Positions 30,604 through 34,057 of a stretch of 34,057 nt of DNA are shown here, piece after piece. The stretch is from assembly GCA_023665245.1 (NCBI GenBank), contig JAMPEH010000015.1:1-34057 (forward strand), written 5' to 3'. The DNA comes from Muribaculaceae bacterium. GTDB taxonomy: Bacteria > Pseudomonadota > Alphaproteobacteria > Rs-D84. Numbering within the stretch: the first letter of the stretch is position 1; every line of letters begins with the position of its first letter. The position numbers and the translations under genes are program-made. The notes under the pieces were generated by a model. That model saw only the letters and a list, made by a program, of their open reading frames with translations. It was not told the origin of the DNA and ran no database searches.

Positions 30604-31512
30604 TTATGGGTTGCAGTGACCGCAGGCGGAATAGCCCATGGAGATCAATTCCTGCCTGGTGGCGTTGGAGGTGCCATAGTTCTGGGAGGCTATCTTGGGG
30701 ACATCCCGGCAGCTTGGGCGGTGAAACTTCTTTGTGGATTTATTGAGGACATAGGTGGCGGAGGTGTTCTGCTGGCTTTTGTTGTTGTGGGCATTGAAGT
30801 TGTTGCCGTTGCCGGAGCCGCCGCCGCTTCCGCCACTACCGCTGCCGCTGTTGGCCGGGGGCGTGTATGGGTATTCCTCCCGCTCCAGCTCGGAGCTGCA
30901 CATGGTACATGATTTAATGCGGACGCCGGGAGAGGAGGCCGTGGCCGCCGTGATGATCTCCCAGTCACCGGGCTGGCAGTCGATGGGCGGGACGGTCTCT
31001 GTGAGAGATGCGCCGCAGTAAAAACAGGCGTTAGTCCGCTGGCCGCTGCTTTGGCAGGTGGGTTCCACTGTGAGGACCCAGCCATACATCCGGGCGTAGT
31101 GGTCTCTCGGCTCGCCGTCTGTCTCCCCGCACCGGGAGCAGATTTTGGGCGTGGTACAGGTGGCGTCCTCCCAGTGGTGGCCCAGGGCGGAGGAATACCA
31201 ATGCGCCTTTTTGCCGCAGACGGCGCATTGCTCCGGCTCGGTACAGGTGGCGGGAAGAAAATCGTGGTCGGCATAGCCGCCCTCGGCCTCCCCACACCGG
31301 GAGCAGGTTTTTAGCGTTGTGCAAGTGGCAGGTTCCCAGTCGTGGCCAAGAGGTTCGCCCTGGGTTTTGTTGCAGGCGGCGCAGGTCTCCGGCTCGGTGC
31401 AGGTGGCCGGGAGCCAGTCATGGCCCCGGATCGCACAGGAGACCACCGTGCAGGCGTGAGAGATACAGGCTATCAGAACACAGGAGAGGAGGAGCCAGCC
31501 GAGCTTTTTCAA
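30604..31512 (-). CDS. Predicted lipoprotein with four Cys-rich repeats and a ComEC/nuclease-type C-terminal domain (cargo gene)
   Basis: A 302-residue protein convergent to the late operon. TTG 31510-31512 is the likely start, since an in-frame stop lies three codons upstream; a GGTGGTG site precedes it. The N-terminus has MKK, a hydrophobic run and the lipobox LIAC (Cys16), so lipidation and surface display are expected. Four repeats of about 26 residues follow (GHDWLPATCTEPETCAACN and close variants), each with CxxC-type pairs suited to zinc binding. After a Ser/Gly linker comes a C-terminal domain (YVLNKSTKKFHRPSC, then GYSACGHCNP), known from ComEC and secreted nuclease tails. Its place fits a lysogenic-conversion gene. 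Superinfection exclusion is only a hypothesis. Confidence 0.85.
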   Translation of the reverse strand: MKKLGWLLLSCVLIACISHACTVVSCAIRGHDWLPATCTEPETCAACNKTQGEPLGHDWEPATCTTLKTCSRCGEAEGGYADHDFLPATCTEPEQCAVCGKKAHWYSSALGHHWEDATCTTPKICSRCGETDGEPRDHYARMYGWVLTVEPTCQSSGQRTNACFYCGASLTETVPPIDCQPGDWEIITAATASSPGVRIKSCTMCSSELEREEYPYTPPANSGSGSGGSGGGSGNGNNFNAHNNKSQQNTSATYVLNKSTKKFHRPSCRDVPKIASQNYGTSNATRQELISMGYSACGHCNP

Positions 31513-31593
31513 TGCCGTTCACCACCAGAGAGAGTATGGCGGCGGCAAGGCGCAACTATTAAGCCATCACCGTGCCACCACAAGGGCATTATG

Positions 31594-31642
31594 ATAGTAG
31601 CACATCGGCCATAATAGGTCAAGAAAGGAGATGTGCTACTAT
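31594..31642. promoter_or_regulatory. Perfect 12-bp inverted repeat over promoter and start codon of the RHH gene (candidate operator)
   Basis: ATAGTAGCACAT (31594-31605) and ATGTGCTACTAT (31631-31642) are exact inverted repeats 25 bases apart. The right arm covers the first two bases of the ATG at 31641. The left arm overlaps the end of a TATGAT box (31590-31595), which has no good -35 partner. The ribosome site AAAGGAG (31624-31630) lies between the arms. Binding of the encoded ribbon-helix-helix protein here would give autorepression. An RNA hairpin hiding the start is an alternative. Confidence 0.65.
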
Positions 31643-31811
31643 GAGGAAAGAAACCGTGAAATTCACGGTCCGGCTCAACCCGGAGACAGCGAAGCGGCTG
31701 GTCTACATAGCCGACTACTACGGAAGGAGCCAAAACCAACAGATCGCATGGCTGGTGAAACAGTGCATTGCGGAGTTCGAGCGGGAGCAAGGACCCATTG
31801 AGCTGGAATAA
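31641..31811 (+). CDS. Ribbon-helix-helix (Arc/CopG-type) DNA-binding protein
   Basis: A 56-residue protein with AAAGGAG 10 bases before its ATG. The KFTVRLNPETAKRLVYIADYYGRSQNQQIAWLVKQCIAEFE pattern is the Arc-type fold: a short beta-strand with alternating residues that enters the major groove, then two helices. Such proteins act as dimers or tetramers on inverted repeats, and a perfect one flanks this start. It could be a phage regulator or a chromosomal gene at the prophage border. No partner toxin gene is visible next to it. Confidence 0.8.
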   Translation: MRKETVKFTVRLNPETAKRLVYIADYYGRSQNQQIAWLVKQCIAEFEREQGPIELE

Positions 31812-31819
31812 AAAATTTT

Positions 31820-31853
31820 GAACGCCTCCTACTATCGTATGTAGGGGGCGTTC
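31820..31853. terminator. Terminator-like hairpin after the RHH gene
   Basis: A 13-bp stem with one wobble pair (31820-31832 with 31841-31853) has an 8-base loop. On the minus strand an A/T-rich run with six T residues follows. On the plus strand the downstream sequence is ATTGCGTTTT. It probably terminates the short RHH transcript and may act from both sides, separating it from the IS30-like element. Confidence 0.65.
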
Positions 31854-31886
31854 ATTGCGTTTTGAGGGGGATTGACAGATTTTTTG

Positions 31887-33055
31887 GGATGTGCTAAAGG
31901 TATATTTGCGGAAACGAAAGTGAAGCAAAAATATAAAGAACAGGAGACCGCCGAAATGGGAAAGCACTGGAAGCACCTGACGCCGACAGACCGGGCACGG
32001 ATCGACAAATATCTGAAAGAGGGCTTGCGGGTGGTGGAGATCGCCAACATCCTGCGGGTGCATCGCAGCACCATCTACAACGAGATCAAGCGGGGCACGT
32101 GCATCCAGATGACCTCCGAATACGAATTTGTGGAGCGGTATTGCCCGGAGGTAGCAGAGCGGAAATACCGGGAGAACCTGAAAGAGCGGGGGCCGAGCGA
32201 GAAAATCGGAAGTGACCGGGCGCTGGCCGACTTTATTGCCGAGCTGATCCGGGAGCGGGGATACTCCCCAGCGGCAGCGGCGGCAGAGGTACGCAAGGAC
32301 ACAACGCACAACTTTTCTTGTACGCTATGCGAGAAGACGATATACAATTATATACCAAAGGGAATTTTTTGGGGCGTGACACAGAAGCAGCTCCCCCGGC
32401 ACGGAGAGAGAAAGCGGAAATATGAGCAAGTGACAAAGGCGGTTCCACGCTCCCCAGCAGGGGAGAGCATCGAAAAGCGCCCGGAGGAGATCAACACCAG
32501 GCAGGAGCCTTTCCACTGGGAGATGGACTGCATCATGGGGAGACAGAAGACAAAGCCGTGTCTGCTGTGTATGACCGAGCGTGTGACCCGATTTGAGATA
32601 ATTTTCCGCCTGCCGGAGCATACGGCGGATCGGGTCGTTGCGGCGCTGGATGGACTGGAGCGGAGGATAGGACAAGAGAAATTCCGGGCTATGTTTCAGA
32701 GCATCACGATGGACAACGGGAGCGAGTTTGCAAAGGCGGAGATGATCGAGCGGAGTATTTTTGGAGGCAAGAGGACCAGAACTTATTATTGCCATCCATA
32801 CTCCTCGTGGGAGCGGGGGAGCAACGAAAACCAGAATGGTCTTATCCGGCGGCACTTCACAAAGGGGTGTAGCTTTGAGGATGTGACCGAGGAGGATGTG
32901 GAGCAGGTGCAGGACTGGGTGAACAATTATCCGCGGGAGTTGCTGGGATGGGGTAGCTCCAGAGAGATGATGGAGGCTATTCTGGCGGCATGAATGGAGC
33001 GAAAAAATATTTTTCAACTTTTGTCGAATTTACCCTTGACTTTTGCACGCACCCT
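31887..33055 (+). mobile_element. IS30-family insertion sequence (ends approximate)
   Basis: A single transposase gene is flanked by short non-coding ends. Possible terminal inverted repeats are GGG..GTGC.AAA followed by GGTA.ATT, seen at about 31887-31910. The reverse complement of about 33020-33055 has the same blocks, but with about 7 extra bases between them. The left end therefore looks shortened or the assignment is imperfect. Target duplications could not be identified. TTGACA (31872-31877) lies just outside the left end and could drive the gene with a poor -10. Confidence 0.55.
31956..32993 (+). CDS. IS30-family transposase
   Basis: A 345-residue DDE transposase. ATG 31956 with AGGAG about 9 bases upstream is preferred over an upstream TTG at 31872. 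The N-terminal helix-turn-helix (RARIDKYLKEGLRVVEIANILRVHRSTIYNEIKRG) is the IS30 signature that binds the terminal repeats. The integrase-like core begins at WEMDCIMG (first Asp), followed by ITMDNGSEFA (second Asp). The catalytic Glu lies in the YCHPYSSWERGSNENQNGLIRR block. All key residues are present, so the enzyme may be active. Confidence 0.93.
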   Translation: MGKHWKHLTPTDRARIDKYLKEGLRVVEIANILRVHRSTIYNEIKRGTCIQMTSEYEFVERYCPEVAERKYRENLKERGPSEKIGSDRALADFIAELIRERGYSPAAAAAEVRKDTTHNFSCTLCEKTIYNYIPKGIFWGVTQKQLPRHGERKRKYEQVTKAVPRSPAGESIEKRPEEINTRQEPFHWEMDCIMGRQKTKPCLLCMTERVTRFEIIFRLPEHTADRVVAALDGLERRIGQEKFRAMFQSITMDNGSEFAKAEMIERSIFGGKRTRTYYCHPYSSWERGSNENQNGLIRRHFTKGCSFEDVTEEDVEQVQDWVNNYPRELLGWGSSREMMEAILAA

Positions 33056-33073
33056 GTTTTCATCAAAAGGCTC

Positions 33074-33102
33074 TTGACATTTTCGTCAAAAGCGCACAAA
33101 AT
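33074..33102 (+). promoter_or_regulatory. Sigma-A promoter for the aldolase gene
   Basis: TTGACA (33074-33079) and CAAAAT (33097-33102) are separated by exactly 17 bases, 26 bases before the aldolase ATG. Two C(A/G)TCAAAAG direct repeats (33062-33069 and 33084-33092) lie on and just upstream of the -35 region and could bind a regulator. The IS30-like right end lies only about 20 bases upstream, so insertion may have removed or replaced upstream control sequence. Confidence 0.7.
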
Positions 33103-33127
33103 AGGGGAAACGAAAGGTGGGGTGCAG

Positions 33128-33775
33128 ATGCTGTTGTTAGAGGCGCGGGAGCAGGTCGTCCACTATGGAAAAGAACTGGCACGGAGGGGACTGGCCACCG
33201 GGAGCTTCGGCAATCTCAGCATCTATGTACCAGAGACCAAGGTGCTGGTCATCTCTCCGTCGGGGGTGGACTATGACCGCATGACCCCAGGGGACGTGGC
33301 GGTGCTCACCATGGATGGGGTGCTGCTGGAGGGGGGCAGGAAGCCCTCCAGCGAGGTGGACCTCCACCGGGCTGTCTATGAGCGCCGCCCCGATGTGCTG
33401 GCGGTGGTACACACCCACTCCCCCTATGCCACCACCATGGCCTGCCTGGGAAAGCCCTTGCGGCCGCTGCACTACGCCGCCGCTTACGCGGGCGGGGAGA
33501 CGCCCTGCATCCCCTACTACCCCTTCGGCACCAAGGAGCTGGCCGACGCGGCGGCGGAGGCCATGGGAACGGACCGCAACGCCGTCTTGCTGGGCGGCCA
33601 CGGGCTCCTCACCGCCGGGGAAACCCTCTCCCTGGCCATGGACGCCGCCGAACAACTGGAGTTTTTGGCCCAGATCTGCTGGCGGTGCGAGCTGGCGGGG
33701 GGCGGAAACCTGCTGACCGAGGAACAGATGGCTCACGCTGCCGCGGCCCTGAAGGACCGCGGACAGAAAAAATAA
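33128..33775 (+). CDS. Class II aldolase, L-fuculose-phosphate aldolase-like
   Basis: A 215-residue cytosolic enzyme of the FucA/AraD family. These zinc enzymes split sugar-1-phosphates into dihydroxyacetone phosphate and an aldehyde or epimerise pentose phosphates. Motifs are GSFGNLS (phosphate binding, about 25-31), SPSGVDYD, SSEVDLH with the catalytic Glu at about 76, the metal pair HTH (about 95-97) and the third metal His in GGHGLL (about 159). Length is typical. Exact substrate cannot be set from sequence. It precedes asnA after a 34-base gap and may be cotranscribed. Its codon use is like the host-type genes. Confidence 0.88.
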   Translation: MLLLEAREQVVHYGKELARRGLATGSFGNLSIYVPETKVLVISPSGVDYDRMTPGDVAVLTMDGVLLEGGRKPSSEVDLHRAVYERRPDVLAVVHTHSPYATTMACLGKPLRPLHYAAAYAGGETPCIPYYPFGTKELADAAAEAMGTDRNAVLLGGHGLLTAGETLSLAMDAAEQLEFLAQICWRCELAGGGNLLTEEQMAHAAAALKDRGQKK

Positions 33776-33809
33776 GAGCGGACCCGCAAACCAGAAGGGA
33801 GCATCTACC

Positions 33810-34057
33810 ATGAGCAAAGTTACACCCGTCAACCAGTCCGTCATCCCCGAGGGCTACGCCCCTCTCCTGAATCTCTATGATACCCAGAAGGCCATTTCTC
33901 TGCTGAAGCGGCTCTTTGAGGACGGCTTGGCGGGGGCTCTGCGCCTGCGCCGGGTGTCCGCGCCGCTGTTTGTGGAGGCCGCCACCGGCCTCAACGACGA
34001 CCTGAACGGCGTGGAGCGGCCCGTGTCCTTCGACATTCCCGCCGCCGGACGGGACGC
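33810..34057 (+). CDS. asnA: Aspartate-ammonia ligase, AsnA type (5' part only)
   Basis: The first 82 codons of a gene cut by the window end. It starts at ATG 33810 after a GAAGGGAG site. The N-terminus (VIPEGYAPLLNLYDTQKAISLLKRLF, then LRRVSAPLFVEAATGLNDDLNGVERPVSFDIP) is the conserved start of AsnA, the ammonia-dependent asparagine synthetase related to class II aminoacyl-tRNA synthetases. It makes asparagine from aspartate, ammonia and ATP in the cytosol. The form with GLNDNLNGVERPV-type sequence is that of Firmicutes. It marks the chromosome side of the junction. Confidence 0.93.
   Translation, partial: MSKVTPVNQSVIPEGYAPLLNLYDTQKAISLLKRLFEDGLAGALRLRRVSAPLFVEAATGLNDDLNGVERPVSFDIPAAGRD

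Larger units (their letters stand above)
1..31560. mobile_element. Prophage late region (left end outside window, right border approximate)
   Basis: Nearly all genes up to about 30550 run on the plus strand in canonical phage late-gene order: packaging, head, connector, contractile tail, baseplate, fibres, lysis. The head genes follow the lambda pattern (GpA-type terminase, gpW, gpB-like portal, ClpP-type protease, gpD, gpE) and the tail genes follow the P2 pattern (sheath, tube, E/E', tape measure, X, D, V, U, W, J, I). No integrase, repressor or attachment site was identified. The right border is set by inference between the lipoprotein cargo gene and the IS30-like element. The ribbon-helix-helix gene at 31641 could belong to either side. 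Confidence 0.85.

Noticed and set aside
1..34057. CRISPR arrays, rRNA genes, integrase or repressor genes
   Set aside because: No regularly spaced repeats, no rRNA-like sequence and no integrase or repressor protein motifs were seen on either strand.

Overview
The window is most of the late (structural and lysis) half of a temperate contractile-tailed prophage, followed by an IS30-family insertion sequence and the start of host chromosomal genes. The DNA is GC-rich with strong G/C third-position bias and clear AGGAGG-type ribosome binding sites. The last two genes (a FucA-like class II aldolase and an AsnA-type aspartate-ammonia ligase of the Firmicutes form) suggest a high-GC gut Clostridia host, for example Oscillospiraceae. 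That host call is inference. The integrase, repressor and early genes are not in the window, so they would lie to the left or are absent.

Layout. 1-1464: no convincing complete gene. There is a low-complexity stretch with a terminator-like hairpin, an inverted repeat, and then about 850 bases rich in nested hairpins (two with GNRA-type loops) that look like a large structured RNA just upstream of the packaging genes. 1465-8913: packaging and head module with two unrelated small-terminase-like proteins, GpA-type large terminase, gpW, portal, ClpP-type maturation protease fused to a scaffold-like tail, decoration protein and major capsid protein. 8975-10888: head-tail connection and tail completion genes. 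10904-22654: contractile tail and baseplate (sheath, tube, internally duplicated tail chaperone with a -1 frameshift site, tape measure, tail X/LysM, hub D, spike V, GpU, gp25/W, J, I). 22651-26690: fibre genes.

The fibre cluster ends in a diversity-generating retroelement (DGR). The 626-residue target protein has Ig-like repeats and a C-terminal lectin-type variable domain. Its variable repeat (26535-26672) matches a template repeat (26873-27010) over 138 bases with 13 differences, every one at a template adenine and every one amino-acid-changing. A GC-rich hairpin follows the target gene and a reverse transcriptase gene follows the template. The reverse transcriptase has the DGR SQ motif but a YMDN rather than YxDD active site. 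No Avd-like accessory gene was recognised next to it.

28300-30554: small tail and lysis genes ending with an amidase endolysin and a strong terminator. Two reverse-strand cargo (moron-like) genes interrupt the late region: a 92-residue gene at 13784-14062 with its own consensus promoter and terminator, and a lipoprotein with four Cys-rich repeats at 30604-31512. A ribbon-helix-helix regulator (31641-31811) has a perfect 12-bp inverted repeat over its promoter and start codon. The IS30-like transposase lies at 31956-32993, and the chromosomal genes begin at 33128.
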